Assembly (NCBI GenBank): GCA_963693305.1
Contig: OY855915.1
Coordinates: 18,107,222-18,171,221 of the forward strand
From: Meandrina meandrites
Taxonomy: Eukaryota; Cnidaria; Anthozoa; Scleractinia; Meandrinidae
DNA: 64,000 bases
Direction: 5' to 3'
The stretch's first letter is position 1. Every line of letters starts with the position of its first letter. The notes under the pieces were generated by a model, which saw only the letters and a list, made by a program, of their open reading frames with translations, did not search any database and was not told the DNA's origin. The position numbers were made by a program, and so were the translations under genes. Positions 11,991 to 22,869 of this stretch are shown here, piece by piece.

Positions 11991-12474
11991 CCTGTTAGCC
12001 AATCAAAACTCGGGAATTGCAATATACCTTTGCTAGATTTTAATAATGTCCTGTATGTGTTGAGTATACTGGGAAATATGTATTTAGTGTATGAAATACA
12101 AAAAAAATCCGATCATTTTTGCTAATAACATTCGAGAGTTACTGTCTATTAAAATAACCATAAGCATAATATGTAACATACATTAAATTTGCAATTTATC
12201 AGCAAATATAGTCTTATTTAACCATTTGCACTAACTGCGGCCTTATTTAACTATTTGCAAGAGCTTTTGTTAAAAGTTTTGCAATCCCACCTTGTCAGCA
12301 CGAAAATAATGAATGTTCCAAATTTGAACAATATATCTTTCATGCCGGCACGAGAAACTTTAATTATTTTCTCGTTATGTTATAGTTATTAGTAAGATCT
12401 AGAATCTGAATTATATTTCCAATTTTTGCCTTAAGAAAAACAAAGTGGGATCATCAACCTCGACAAGATTGCAT

Positions 12475-12686
12475 TTAAAGGGGCTATGCCACGGACAGTA
12501 TGTAGCTAATCTTTTCAAATCTGTCGTTGGTAATCAAACTGGATTTATCTTAGTCGTGACAATCGTCCTTGTTAATTAAGGTTTGTTATTGCTTTTCTGG
12601 TGATTTCCCACCTTAGAAACTTTAAACGTATTATTTTGCGCCGGGTTTCCTTCAGTTTGACATAGCTTGTGACATAATCCTTTTAA
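12475..12686. mobile_element. TTAA-flanked MITE
   Basis: TTAA at 12475-12478 and 12683-12686 brackets ends that are imperfect inverted repeats: AAGGGGCTATGCCAC at the left and the complement of AAGGATTATGTCAC at the right. TTAA flanks fit piggyBac- or Kolobok-type elements. The sequence is non-coding. Confidence 0.6.
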
Positions 12687-12689
12687 ATG

Positions 12690-14100
12690 CTCTATAGTAT
12701 ACTATACATTATACTCTATAAATATGGTTAAACCCATTTGTTGCAGTTTTTCAACAAGAACATTTCTCAACAAGAGAACTGCTAGCAAAAACATAATTCT
12801 ATAAGCAAATAACTTTTCTGTCAGCTAGTAAATTAAACCAACACAAAAATAAACCTTTGAAATTTATTTACAATCGTAGCAAAAATAAATTATGTGCAAA
12901 TTTTGTGCCCGGGCGAAAAGCCCAATAAGAAAATATTAGCTTCATTTGATGTGCCGTAACGCTGCCACTGTCTAAGCTTTTGATAAATCGCTGACTTGTT
13001 GTAAGATTTTGTACATTATGTTTTTGCCATGATTCTTCCTCACTTAAATGTTTTTTGTTACTTATGGTACTCCAGATTCTTCCTTAAAATTCTCGCCTTC
13101 CTCAAACGAGGTCACTAAAATGTTATGCTCGTTAAAATCTATTGTTTTCAACATTTCTTACATTCCAAATAAGCGTTGGTAAAGGTCAAGCGAAAGAATA
13201 ATTTTAAAACAACTCCTCAGTCTTCTGTAAGTTCTTAAGGATGTTAAATAGTCAACAGATCTGAACCCGAGGACTTGACCTGTTTTAACGTTTTAATGAA
13301 CATTCAACATTATTTTTTTAGCATCGCTCTCTTAAAAGGTTTAAACTTTCACTGTTAGGCAAAATCGCTGCTTAAAAGCCAGCAGTTTACGCGTAAAGCA
13401 TTATTGCTAATGCTTTTTTTGCCTCATCTTAAAAAAATGCCCCGAAAATGCAATTAGCATAATGTAGAAAAGCCTAGCAAGACGTCCTGTGTTTTGATTG
13501 GTCAAGAAAAAGTAAATGAACTTAAAATGTCAAGACAATGTCAAAAATAAATCAAAAACTATATTGAAAGTTACAGCGTCACAGCATTTACTGAAACTAC
13601 GGCTCAAAGGAGGGAAAAGGCACTTTATAAGGGCGTCGTTTTAGGAGATCTTAGTGAAGTATTATACGAGAGAGCTTTCATAGCGTTGATAAGTTATTGT
13701 AGGGCAAAAGAATAAATGCAACCTGGAAAATTTATCTTGGGTTTAATTCCCTTGTTATAATATTTAAAGAATACATAACTTGTCGAAAAACCGTATTTCC
13801 TATATTAACTTTCCCCGAGAGTTTGTTATTTTTTGGTCATAAGAAAAGGGTTTGTTAGAAGAGGGAGGCTTTTTGGGAAGTCGACGTCATATAAAACTAC
13901 ACGACCAACACAACACTGCGAATTCCGGAGATAAAGAAAGAAAACAAAAAAAGTATTGTGGTTCTCAAGAGGGGGTATGGGAGCAAGTGTTTGTCTACTG
14001 TTTTATGGCTTATTTCAAGAGGGAAGTTAACAGAGGATATACGATATTTAAATTTAGACTGGGGCGCGAGACTCAGGTGGAATTACAAAAACCTCCCCTT
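12690..14100. other. Intergenic between MITEs and jun 3' region
   Basis: AT-rich sequence with no supported gene. The open frames at 13852-14149 have no recognisable domain. Confidence 0.4.
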
Positions 14101-14113
14101 ACCTGAGATGCGA

Positions 14114-14129
14114 TTTATTTTGTTTTATT
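14114..14129 (-). terminator. Candidate poly(A) signals for jun
   Basis: Two TTTATT words on the plus strand (14114-14119 and 14124-14129) read AATAAA on the jun strand, about 570 bp after the stop codon. This would give a 3' UTR of roughly 0.6 kb, usual for Jun genes. Motif only. Confidence 0.4.
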
Positions 14130-14694
14130 CTCTTGATCCTCGGAACTAAGTAAGAAATTTAATATTTCGAGAATGGCCCGTAACTCTCTCCGCTCCTTTG
14201 AGCCTTCGTGGCGGCTAAGCGAGTAGTGTTCTGTTTTGCGCATGCGCAAAAGCGTTAAAATAGAAACCGTCACATTTTGCAACTACCTACAAGTTATCCA
14301 GAGGATAAATGATCAATTTAAATGAAACTCGTAACTTTGGAATAAACATCTTAATCTTTCTCAATGGAAATCTAAATCTATTCGCTTCGTGAAGTGTCTT
14401 ATTTACAATGAATTTCTTCATATACTTCTCCGATGAGGTAATTCTCCCACAAAAATAACCTGGCAGTAAGTAAATCTGCCATATTTAAAGAAAAGGAGAT
14501 ATAATTATAAAGTTGAAATTTTTTGGTCAATAGCAACGAGAAATAACTTAAACTGTTCTCGTCCTTTTAAAACGTAGAAGAATTACCCGCGAAGTTTGTG
14601 TTTGATTGATGTGGTGATTTTACGGCTGTCTAGCTCGCATGTCAACATTTGTTATTTCGACACCTACCTTAAAATCAATATAGGTACCTGTTAA

Positions 14695-15786
14695 CTACAT
14701 TTGAGATTGGTGTGCCAACATTATTTGGCATCCTTCGTTCACATGATCCATAACCCTCTGTTTTAAATCACAGACTTGCTGTTTGAGCGCATTTGCAACC
14801 GCATTCAATTCAATATTTCTCTCCTTCAGTTCTTTAACTCTTGTTTCCAATCTCGCTTCGCGCTCCAGTTTTCTCTTTCGGCACTTCGACGAAGCGATTC
14901 GGTTCCTTTGCTTTTTTCTCTCGCGTTTAACAATCTCTTGGACCTCCAGATCGATAGGTTGTAGAGCTCCATGATCCGAAACCATCTGTGCTTGGTTTTC
15001 CAGTTTATAACCAGACAAATCCGGTTTTTCCTGCGCGAGTGCGTTATTATACGAAGCAAAAGCCCGTAGAGTCGCCGAGTTTTCTATATTAAAATCCTGA
15101 TAAGCAGAATACGGAGCATTTTCGGATGGATACGAGTACAACGTCGTATAACTCGGCGCATTCGTGGTAGAATAAGGATAAATAGTGCCTCCTTTTACCG
15201 GAGCGGAGAAAGCGCTTCCGTTGCTCGTAAAAAAATCGTTTGCGTCCACGCGAGAAGAGTTTGACGAATAAACAACCCCGTCCGCCGAAGAGCGTAACGT
15301 GGACGCGGGTACCGTTGCCAAAAACGATGCATTTCCCACGGTAGTATGCCCCAAAAATGGATCTGTAGTCTCAGCGGCGTTGTCTGCTAAATCTATAAGA
15401 GAAGACTCTCTAGTGATCTGTCTATCGTGAAGGTCTTGCAACGCATCAGTGAATCCACGTGAATACGGTTCGTGATCGTGATCCGTGTGAACCGGTGCGT
15501 GAACGTTGGTGTTGAAGAGTGAGCTAGGGTTCGGACCGGCCGTGACATTTCCCTGCAAAGACATGATCATTTTTTCCAGTTCGGGCGAACCCAGCTTAAG
15601 CAAGCCCAGATCGGGCGATCGGAGCTCCGAAGGCGTTGCATGCTTTTTTAAATCTCCAATTTTTGGATCATCTGCCAAAGGTTGTAAATTCAAGTGCAAG
15701 GTCGACTTGTCAAAGAGGTACGGTGAAATAATGTGCGAGGAAATCCCCTCATCTTGATAAAAGGGTGTATCGCTCGCTTCCTCCAT
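14695..15786 (-). CDS. jun: Jun/AP-1 bZIP transcription factor, single exon
   Basis: Intact 363-residue frame without introns, as is usual for Jun genes. The N-terminal part has a delta-like JNK docking stretch (about residues 27-48) followed by Ser-Pro motifs at S57 and S67 in the context [16 protein letters not shown], equivalent to the JNK-phosphorylated serines of c-Jun. The basic region at about 286-312 contains [13 protein letters not shown] with the redox-sensitive Cys at 302. Leucines at 313, 320, 327, 334 and 341 form the zipper, and the C-terminus keeps the Jun pattern V-x-E-G-C-Q-I-M-L. The product should act in the nucleus as homo- or heterodimers on TGA(C/G)TCA sites downstream of JNK signalling (family knowledge). 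Kozak +4 is G and -3 is T. Length is close to the usual 310-340 residues with a slightly longer central region. Confidence 0.97.
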   Translation of the reverse strand: MEEASDTPFYQDEGISSHIISPYLFDKSTLHLNLQPLADDPKIGDLKKHATPSELRSPDLGLLKLGSPELEKMIMSLQGNVTAGPNPSSLFNTNVHAPVHTDHDHEPYSRGFTDALQDLHDRQITRESSLIDLADNAAETTDPFLGHTTVGNASFLATVPASTLRSSADGVVYSSNSSRVDANDFFTSNGSAFSAPVKGGTIYPYSTTNAPSYTTLYSYPSENAPYSAYQDFNIENSATLRAFASYNNALAQEKPDLSGYKLENQAQMVSDHGALQPIDLEVQEIVKRERKKQRNRIASSKCRKRKLEREARLETRVKELKERNIELNAVANALKQQVCDLKQRVMDHVNEGCQIMLAHQSQM

Positions 15787-15986
15787 CTAAACTACTCTAC
15801 AGGCGCCTCAAATTACTTTCACCTCCTTCACATTGCGATTTTCGCCCAGTCGCCTAAAGAAACTAACATGGATGGTTGGTTTTTGTTTGGTTTCTTCCAC
15901 CCTCCGGCGGCCGGGGTAGATTTCGGCGGGAGGCAGTTTACCAGAGGCCTCGTTCCTGACCAGTGAGTAATGTCATGCCAACAGAT

Positions 15987-15994
15987 TGATGTCA
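15987..15994 (-). promoter_or_regulatory. TGACATCA AP-1/ATF-type site upstream of jun
   Basis: The jun strand reads TGACATCA, identical to the proximal AP-1 site of vertebrate JUN promoters, about 200 bp upstream of the start codon. A TGAGTAA word lies nearby at 15964-15970 and another at 16378-16384 (plus strand). Positive autoregulation is inferred. Confidence 0.55.
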
Positions 15995-16043
15995 TTTTCG
16001 AGACTCAATCTGGTTTCTTCCTCGATTGTCATGGCGACGGCAA

Positions 16044-16059
16044 CTTTATACCTGATTGG
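16044..16059 (-). promoter_or_regulatory. TATA and CCAAT boxes of jun
   Basis: On the jun strand, CCAATC (16059-16054) is followed within a few bases by TATAAAG (16050-16044). Transcription would start near 16015-16020, giving a 5' UTR of about 230 nt that would contain the TGACATCA site. Other start sites cannot be excluded. Confidence 0.5.
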
Positions 16060-16630
16060 CTGCCAACAATGTTTTGTGTGAGAGTCAATAGCACCACCTG
16101 ACACTTGGCCATTATGTAATATGACCTAACTCGGACGCGGGAAAAGTGCCGGTGGCAAGCCATGCGTTTCACGCCTTTGCCAGAAAAAGGCGCCAATCTT
16201 TAAAGAGGTTCTGCCACCGTTTCGGAATGGATGCGCACATCACACGGTTCAGTGATCACTGTTCAGACCTTGTAATAACATACCTCGTAGATGATAAACA
16301 TGATTAATACTGTAATTTTTTTACGTCGGTCGAGATGCCCCTTGACATTTTGCCGAGTTTAAACGTCAAGTTTTGTCTGAGTAACGCGCTGGCAATTCGT
16401 TCTTCGCCCTGTATTATGTCTGCATGCGATATAGTTTCAAAGTTCTCGACTTAATTAATTAACGAGTTTATTCCTTGTATATCTCGCATTTTATATAGCA
16501 CCCGTGCCCATTTAAAATTATGTTTTAACTAAATAGCCGAACTCAGTGCTTTCGTCTGTCGCCTCTAAAAAAGGAACGAAGCAGCTTTTCTTCGCTGGCT
16601 CTTTTTAAAACGAGGCGAAACACAATCAAA

Positions 16631-16955
16631 TTAAGACGGTTTCCGCTGAAAAATCGAGCAATAAAGGCGAATATAAAGATACCACAAAAAAACAAAACAA
16701 AAAAAAAAACTCGTAGCATGTTACGAAACTTTAGCCCTCAAACTGACCCCGCGAGAGAAAAAGGAATTTGAAGTTATCCTTATTTTAGTTAAAACGGACG
16801 TTTCGCAGAAGTTCAAAACAAAAAACATGCATTTTAAGCATTTTTACAAAGTTTGACTTAAACTTTCTAGAGAATGCTCTAGAATTTAACCGCGGGGTCA
16901 CTTATATAAAAGAATTACAGTGAGATGTTTCAAATAGTATTCAAAAGGTTATCGT
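16631..16955 (+). repeat. ~330-bp dispersed repeat upstream of jun
   Basis: The sequence from ATTAAGACGGTTTCCGCT through CCGCGGGGTCACTTATA to AATTACAGTGAGATG is found again in reverse orientation at 26095-26437, with the same phrases in the same order and high similarity. It lies about 0.85-1.2 kb upstream of the jun start codon. Element class unknown. Confidence 0.8.
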
Positions 16956-17367
16956 TCTTTGAGTAGATTTTTGGTAAATAATCTCTGCACTCCGTCTCAA
17001 GTGTTTTAAAAGTTTAAATATAGATAACGTTTTGATAATTGATGCTTTAAACACACGATGTTCTTTATTTTATAAACGTAAAATCGACAGAAAAAATAAT
17101 CGAGGCACTAACTTTCAAACATTAGGCTGGTTTTCACATGACTCGACTGCTAGAGCTAGTTCGTGAGGAAATTCGTTGCGGGACCCAGATTGGAAGAAAT
17201 AATGTGCCTATTATGTTAATGACTCCGTACAGAGATTGGGTGCGCTAAGCACTGTAGAAATAGTCTTAAGCGGTTCATTTACAGGGTTGCTTCGGTTCAG
17301 AAAGAAGCGGAGTAAGGGAATTTAGTTTCTGGTCACGAAAATCAGCCTAAATTTCTTGTCAAAGCCT

Positions 17368-17630
17368 AATTAACAATTAGGTCAATAGCCCATGAGGCGA
17401 ACTATTGACCCGTTGCCCTTGAGGGCGAAGGGTCTAATTGTTTTAGTATCACCCAACTAGTCGGACAGTAAAAGCAATAATAAAATTAGTAAATGCAAGT
17501 TGAAGAAAGATTTATTTGGGAATAAAACGAAAGAAAGCGTCACGAATTTCGCTATTCGATGACTATTACTAATAGTCCTCTAGTAGCGTAGCCAATCAAA
17601 TGCAGGATTTGCATTAGTCCACTAGTTGGG
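17368..17630. mobile_element. Composite foldback element
   Basis: 17453 onward reads CCCAACTAGTCGGAC and 17615-17629 reads the reverse complement with one change, bounding a non-coding segment of about 177 bp. The adjoining 17368-17443 has its own inverted words (GTCAATAG...CTATTGAC and AATTAG...CTAATT) and a TTGTTTTAGTAT border like the elements at 50162-51290. Confidence 0.6.
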
Positions 17631-17783
17631 AGGTTAGGTAATTTTTAGGCTTTGTCAACCACTAGTATGTTATTATGATCAATGCATGTCAAAGGAAATT
17701 CCAATCCTTAGCTTATGTTTAACGTGCATTCAAAACGTAATGTCTCAGTGCAGTGAATTATGCCAGAAAAATGATATAGGCAA

Positions 17784-17868
17784 CTTATAAATTTGCAGTC
17801 ATGCAAGTAAAGCTTGTTGATGTTAATTAACAGCAACAATCTTTATTTGCATGACTATAAATTTGTTA
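17784..17868. repeat. Imperfect hairpin
   Basis: TATAAATTTGCAGTCATGCA at the left pairs with TGCATGACTATAAATT at the right, with further pairing of AAGCTTGTTG and CAACAATCTT. A short loop contains TTAATTAA. Probably a small MITE. Confidence 0.65.
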
Positions 17869-18004
17869 CAATATTGGAAAAGAGGGCAACTAATAACAGA
17901 CTCTTAGAGTGTAACAGCTTCAGGGTAGTAGCGACGACATCTGCACGTACCCACGTGCGTGCCTATACGAAATCTAAAATAGATTTTTAGTTATACATTT
18001 ATTG

Positions 18005-18190
18005 CATCCTTGGAGACCAAGGGGCAGTTTTTCTGGGCTGAACAAAGTAAACCCGGCAAAAATCGGAGCGACAAAAGTTTTCAAGAAAAACGGCTGGGAA
18101 ACGAGTCTCTTAAGACCATTTCCAAACGGCTCTTCCAATGCTGGCTCATGATTGAGTAGAAAATACTTTATTATTCTGTCCAATCGGCAT
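18005..18190 (+). repeat. Direct repeat copy A
   Basis: This copy matches 20095-20262 in the same orientation: CAAGGGGCAGTT, AAACCCGGCA, AAATCGGAGCGACAAAAGTT, AACGAGTCTCTTAAGACCAT and AATGCTGGCTC-TGATTGAG appear in order in both. No coding potential is evident. Confidence 0.75.
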
Positions 18191-20094
18191 ATTGGAGAAA
18201 AGGGTGTTATTATAATTAATTCGGCTGGCATTAGAGAGTTTTTCTAGCGTACCGACGAAGACCGACTAACGTGATCCGAACTTCGTTTTAGTATATACGA
18301 TCCGAACATCCTGGCATAAAGAGTCCAGAATCCGAGCCAAAATTCTCAGCTTTTCCGCGGTCCGCTGTGTTTTCAAAATCTGCGAATCCGCTCAATGTAT
18401 CGCAAAAATCCGCAATGCGTGCACTTTTTAAGGCAAAATCCAGCCATCTGCGAACCTATTTACTCCCTTCTAGAAAATATTTCTTTTGATAACATATAAG
18501 TTCGCAATAAGGTGTTAATGACTTTGGTACAACAATTTCTTATCAGAGCCTGAGGAAATGAAATTCAAAGTTCACAAGCTATAGGCAAAAGCTCACGTCT
18601 TTTAAGCGATTAAGTGGAAGTCAGTGGAACTTCGAAATTAGATTTCGATGTTTGGTGTTGTTAGAAAAGATTTCTTTTGATAAGTTATTTGAAGCATTAC
18701 ACAAAAGCTTGCAATAAGGTGTAAATGATTTTGGTACATAATTTTGTCTAATAACTACTCGAAGTCCTGGCGGATTCCATCTAAAAACGATATGAGTTTT
18801 TGAGGCTTTAGTCGTATACACTGCTTTAATTATTAGTTTCTTGATGAAACTGAAAAGATCAACAATCGAGGCACAAGGAGAGCGTCTCTATCATACTCCA
18901 ATAGTGACAGATATTAAATAAACAGAATTTTCCTCAGTTTAACCGTAATCGACTTAATTTTAGAAGCCTTTCGTTCAATGAACCTTTTTTCAAATTCGTC
19001 GTACTTATAAGCTATAATTAAGTCGAGGGCTATTTTTTAACTCGACGTATCATTTAATCAAGATTCAACCACTGATCAGTTTGTGTTATGTTACCTTTGT
19101 GACAATTTGCCAACTCATGTAACACTGATAGAGTTGACATTTTACTTGTGTTTCATTGAACATGTAAGTAGCGAGTGATTTAAGGTAGAGAAGAAAATAT
19201 TTACAAATGAACACCATTTTACCTGTAAAATTGCAAACAAACTATTTGGATAGGGAAGTTCATTTGGCAACTGCCAGTTCAGCTTTTTCTGATTTCAAAT
19301 CTACTTAAGGAAATAGTTGTTTTGTGTTAAACACTATTCATGTGCAAAAGTAGGAAGCAACTACCTTGTTTTCCAAGAATAATAACAATTGGAGTTTCTC
19401 AAAGTTTAACTGGCTTTTAATGAGTTATTTTTTGTTGTGGCGGCAAGAAACGCCAAAATGGCTTTTTTGAATGCTCAACTTTGTTGTCTTGCTTAAAGGA
19501 GCTACCGTATCTAAGTAGAAATATAATATATGCATGTATACAGTGTCCCCATGTATTGCAATGTAGTTTTTCAGAGAGACAAAATCAATGTACGACGATA
19601 AGATCACTTTTATCTCACGTTATAACGAAAGAACTTCTTGATTGGCTTCTGGAATTTGTTTTCTATGCTTATATCATTAGAAGTTCTTATCAACAGTTAT
19701 TTTCCAGGCTGAAACAATATAACTGACAATTTTCTGGTTGGTGACTTGTTTTGAAAACAACCCAAATTCAACCTGTTAGTGTTTTGGATTTGACACTTTC
19801 TTGTGAGTAGTAGTCGCTTTAACAATCGCTCGCTCCGTTTGAGACGCCCTTGTTACATGACACTTACAAGAGATTCCTGATCCTTAGGTCCCCCCCATTT
19901 CTAAAACAGCATGTTCCTAAAACACTCTTGGAACGAAAACGTCGCCTAGATTCCCTTTCTTTCTCTCAGAACACGCTGATGTTGTCTGAGCCTCTAGGGG
20001 GTATAATCATTTGCATTCTTTTTTTAAACTTCGCGTGCTTCGTTATTAACAGACAAAAGAATATTCGAAAATTTTTATTTTTAGTTATCCTCTG

Positions 20095-20262
20095 ATACCC
20101 AGGGGCAGTTAGTCAGGGCGACACGAAATAAACCGGGCAGAAATCGTAGCGACGAAAGTTTTCAAGAAGAGCGGAAAGAGCCCCTGGAAAACGAGTCTCT
20201 CCAGACCATTTCCAAGCGACTCTGCGAATGCTGGCTCCTGATTGAGCAGAAAAAATTTTTTG
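20095..20262 (+). repeat. Direct repeat copy B
   Basis: Partner of 18005-18190, separated by about 2 kb. Shared words include AAAGTTTTCAAGAA, ACGAGTCTCTCCAGACCAT and AATGCTGGCTCCTGATTGAG. Divergence between copies is moderate. Confidence 0.75.
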
Positions 20263-20342
20263 TATCATTTTTCTTAGAAAAAGGCCGCCATTTTGTTCAT
20301 GTGCGCACGTTAATTACGCGTAAAATTCTGCGCAGTAGAGGT

Positions 20343-20435
20343 CATTCTCGTCCCCAGAGCCCTCCGTTTCTTTTGGTCACGTGGTCGGAGAAACGGAGGG
20401 CACAAATAAAACGAGTAGCTCTGGGGACGAGAATG
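20343..20435. mobile_element. 93-bp MITE with 9-bp target duplication
   Basis: The ends CATTCTCGTCCCCAGAG and CTCTGGGGACGAGAATG are perfect 17-bp inverted repeats. AGTAGAGGT stands immediately outside both ends (20334-20342 and 20436-20444), a perfect 9-bp target duplication as produced by Mutator-like transposases. The centre also pairs (CCCTCCGTTTCT / AAACGGAGGG), so the element can fold completely. Confidence 0.88.
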
Positions 20436-20653
20436 AGTAGAGGTTTAATTTGTTGATATCGCTTTTGCAGTTATCAGCATCTTTTGTTTCTCTTTATCAA
20501 AATATCAATACAACGCTTAGCGTAGCTGAGAATGAAGGAAAAGAACGCCACAGAGAAATTAACTTGATATTTTCATAAGTTCTCCCAACTAGCTTTATAA
20601 GAAAGGGGTAAAAGGCTTGAAATGATAAATGTAGAACACACGTGTTTACGTTA

Positions 20654-20934
20654 GAGCGGTTTTCACTTGAGTGTCGAAAGTAATTCGTGTTTGCTTTGGT
20701 TTTGCATTACTGCACTCAGTGATTGGCTTAAAACTCTCGCGCCACTTTCTCAACCAATCAGAAGTAAAACCAAAACTAATCGCGACTTGCTCGCGCACGT
20801 TTTCCCGCGCTTTGTGGCGACTACATGTATTTGCTTCGAGTTTTGATTGGTTCACTGGATTGTCTGTGTCATTTGTGATTGGCCAGAGTGATTACTTTGG
20901 TTTTAGTTTTACGACACTCATTTGAAAACTGCTC
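20654..20934. mobile_element. 281-bp MITE flanked by TA
   Basis: The left end GAGCGGTTTTCACTTGAGTG and the complement of the right end (GAGCAGTTTTCAAATGAGTG) match closely over about 25 bp, with further AAACCAAAG words inside. TA flanks both ends (20652-20653, 20935-20936), suggesting a Tc1/mariner-type element. Its interior carries several CCAATCA words. Confidence 0.78.
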
Positions 20935-20936
20935 TA

Positions 20937-21610
20937 AGGTGGCTAGTAATAGTTTACTCAGAATTAGACATGCCCGTTTTTGGTGTTCTATCGCAGCTAT
21001 ACAAATGATGTTTAGGAAAATCATTTAGCTCAAACCTGTACAAGTTTTACCAATGAACAAATTGAGATGATTGTAACGCCAAAATTCGTGCCATGGCGGC
21101 GTCATATCAGGTCAAAAATACCCTATTTTGGATCTTTTGATGCTAATAACTCAAAAACTACTCGGTGAAGGTTCTTGTCTTTGATCTTTTTTTATCTAAC
21201 CGACAAAGGGAACATTTTTGCAAATTGTGAAAAATTCTGTGGGTTGGATTCGAAGCTACATTATTTTTTCAGAAAGTTAAGGTGGCTCTGAACCCTACAT
21301 ACAGAATTTTTTTAAAAAATGTTAGATTGTTTGTTTTGTCCGTTAAACAAAAATATATCAAAAACAGAAACTTTCACCATGAAGCTTTTAAGTTGTTAGC
21401 CTCAAACGGTCAAAAATAAGGTGTCTTTGACCACTTTTGTCGTTGCCGTGACAACGAATATTGACATCACAGTGACTCCGATTTGTTCATCGGTAAAACT
21501 TATACAAGGTTGTACTAAAAGTTTAACCTCAACGTTATTGGTGTTTCTGCAAACGAATGCCAAAGACGACAAAGACGGGAATATGTAAACCGTTACGAAC
21601 CATCTTAATT
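20937..21610. repeat. Imperfect foldback bounded by AAGGTGGCT words
   Basis: CCTGTACAAGTTTTACCAAT near 21035 is the imperfect reverse complement of sequence near 21485-21510, and AAGGTGGCT at the left pairs with GAACCATCTT at the right. A second TTAAGGTGGCTC word occurs inside at 21279 and elsewhere at 24045. The region is probably two overlapping decayed elements; no gene is seen. Confidence 0.5.
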
Positions 21611-22023
21611 TACCATGTAATGCATATATAAAGAAAAGCGCTTAACAAATTCCGACTGACTAAATGAAATTATTTTGTTTTGCATGGCGGGGAGCAACAA
21701 GCCATTACACGATCCTCGCAGTGAGCCCGGTACCAATTGATCTTTTTTCATTTTTCATTTTCTTTATTTATTTCATTCCAAATTACAAAGATAAATATTA
21801 AGTAAACAAGTAGAAGAAAAGAAAAGGCCAAAAATATAGCTAGCTAATTGGATGCCCTTGTTTAAATGACAATAATAATTAGGATAAAAAAGTTAACTTA
21901 ACATAGGAGAGGAAGAAGTATGAATTAATTAATACTGAGCAAAATAATACTGGTAGAGTGTTTTTTTTAAACTCTTTCCTTTAAGCAATTGTAGAAAAGA
22001 ATCCTGAAAAATTTAGGGTTTTA

Positions 22024-22092
22024 GCATGATTAAATCTCGTGACCTATACGATATCGGTGCGATGCTCTACCAGCAGAGCTATGAAGCCATAC
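22024..22092 (-). mobile_element. tRNA-like SINE head, degenerate
   Basis: On the minus strand, TAGCTCTGCTGGTAGAGC matches a Pol III A box and D arm, and a degraded B-box region follows (GGTCACGAGATTTAATC, where an intact one would contain GGTTCGAATC). It resembles the better-preserved tRNA-like head at 43971 through the shared ATCGCAC-AGGTCA phrase. Not a functional tRNA. Confidence 0.55.
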
Positions 22093-22802
22093 ATTGGGAA
22101 CCAGGTCATTTTTTATGCGCTATCTTTCCCATGTAGGAATAGATGAAAGAATAAATGAAACTATTTTGCACCGCGGAGAGAAAGAGAGCCCACCTAATTC
22201 CGACTGTTATTTTTTTGCCGACTTTTTTTGAAATGGTCAGCTAAGGGTTATCCATTCACGGGTTATCATTTACAATTGTTATTTATTCATCAAACGCAAT
22301 CGCCATATCTATGATCTTCCGTTTTTCCAACTACGCGAAGATAATCGTAAAACTATAACAATAAAAACTTCTTTCGTGATACAAAAGACTAGACAACTAT
22401 ATAAGCTTTGAAAGAGGTTGAATATCAACAAGAAAAACTGCATAGGAATGCCCTTTTTTAATAAAATACCACTGTCGCCAGCAAGAAGAAGCAACGAATT
22501 CCAAATTGTACAGCTTTAAAACACAAGCAAGAATTCCATTTTTTATAGCTTTAAAACGCAGGCAATACGCTAAACAATATATCCAGATTGTCTGGCAATA
22601 AATGCTTGTCATACTTGAACACAAATGTTAATATTTAACTCACAGTTTCTTGTTGACAATTCGATGCACTGATCCTCCCAATTATCTATCGAGTATTCAC
22701 CGCCTCCGACGACTCCGACTTCTAATTCCACTGAGGATAACACTGAGAAAACTACGAATAAAAGGGACGCGTCGAAAAAATTGCTGTGCAGCGGCGAATG
22801 GC

Positions 22803-22866
22803 TTCAAACAACCTACCGGATGAGCGTTCTACATTTCAAACAACCAACAGGATGAACGTTCTACAT
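22803..22866. repeat. 32-bp tandem duplication
   Basis: TTCAAACAACCTACCGGATG... (22803-22834) is repeated with three changes at 22835-22866. Unit length is 32 bp, two copies. Confidence 0.85.
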
Positions 22867-22869
22867 TTT

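Noticed and set aside
14776..15757. Plus-strand ORFs opposite jun
   Set aside because: Antisense shadows of the strongly supported jun coding sequence.
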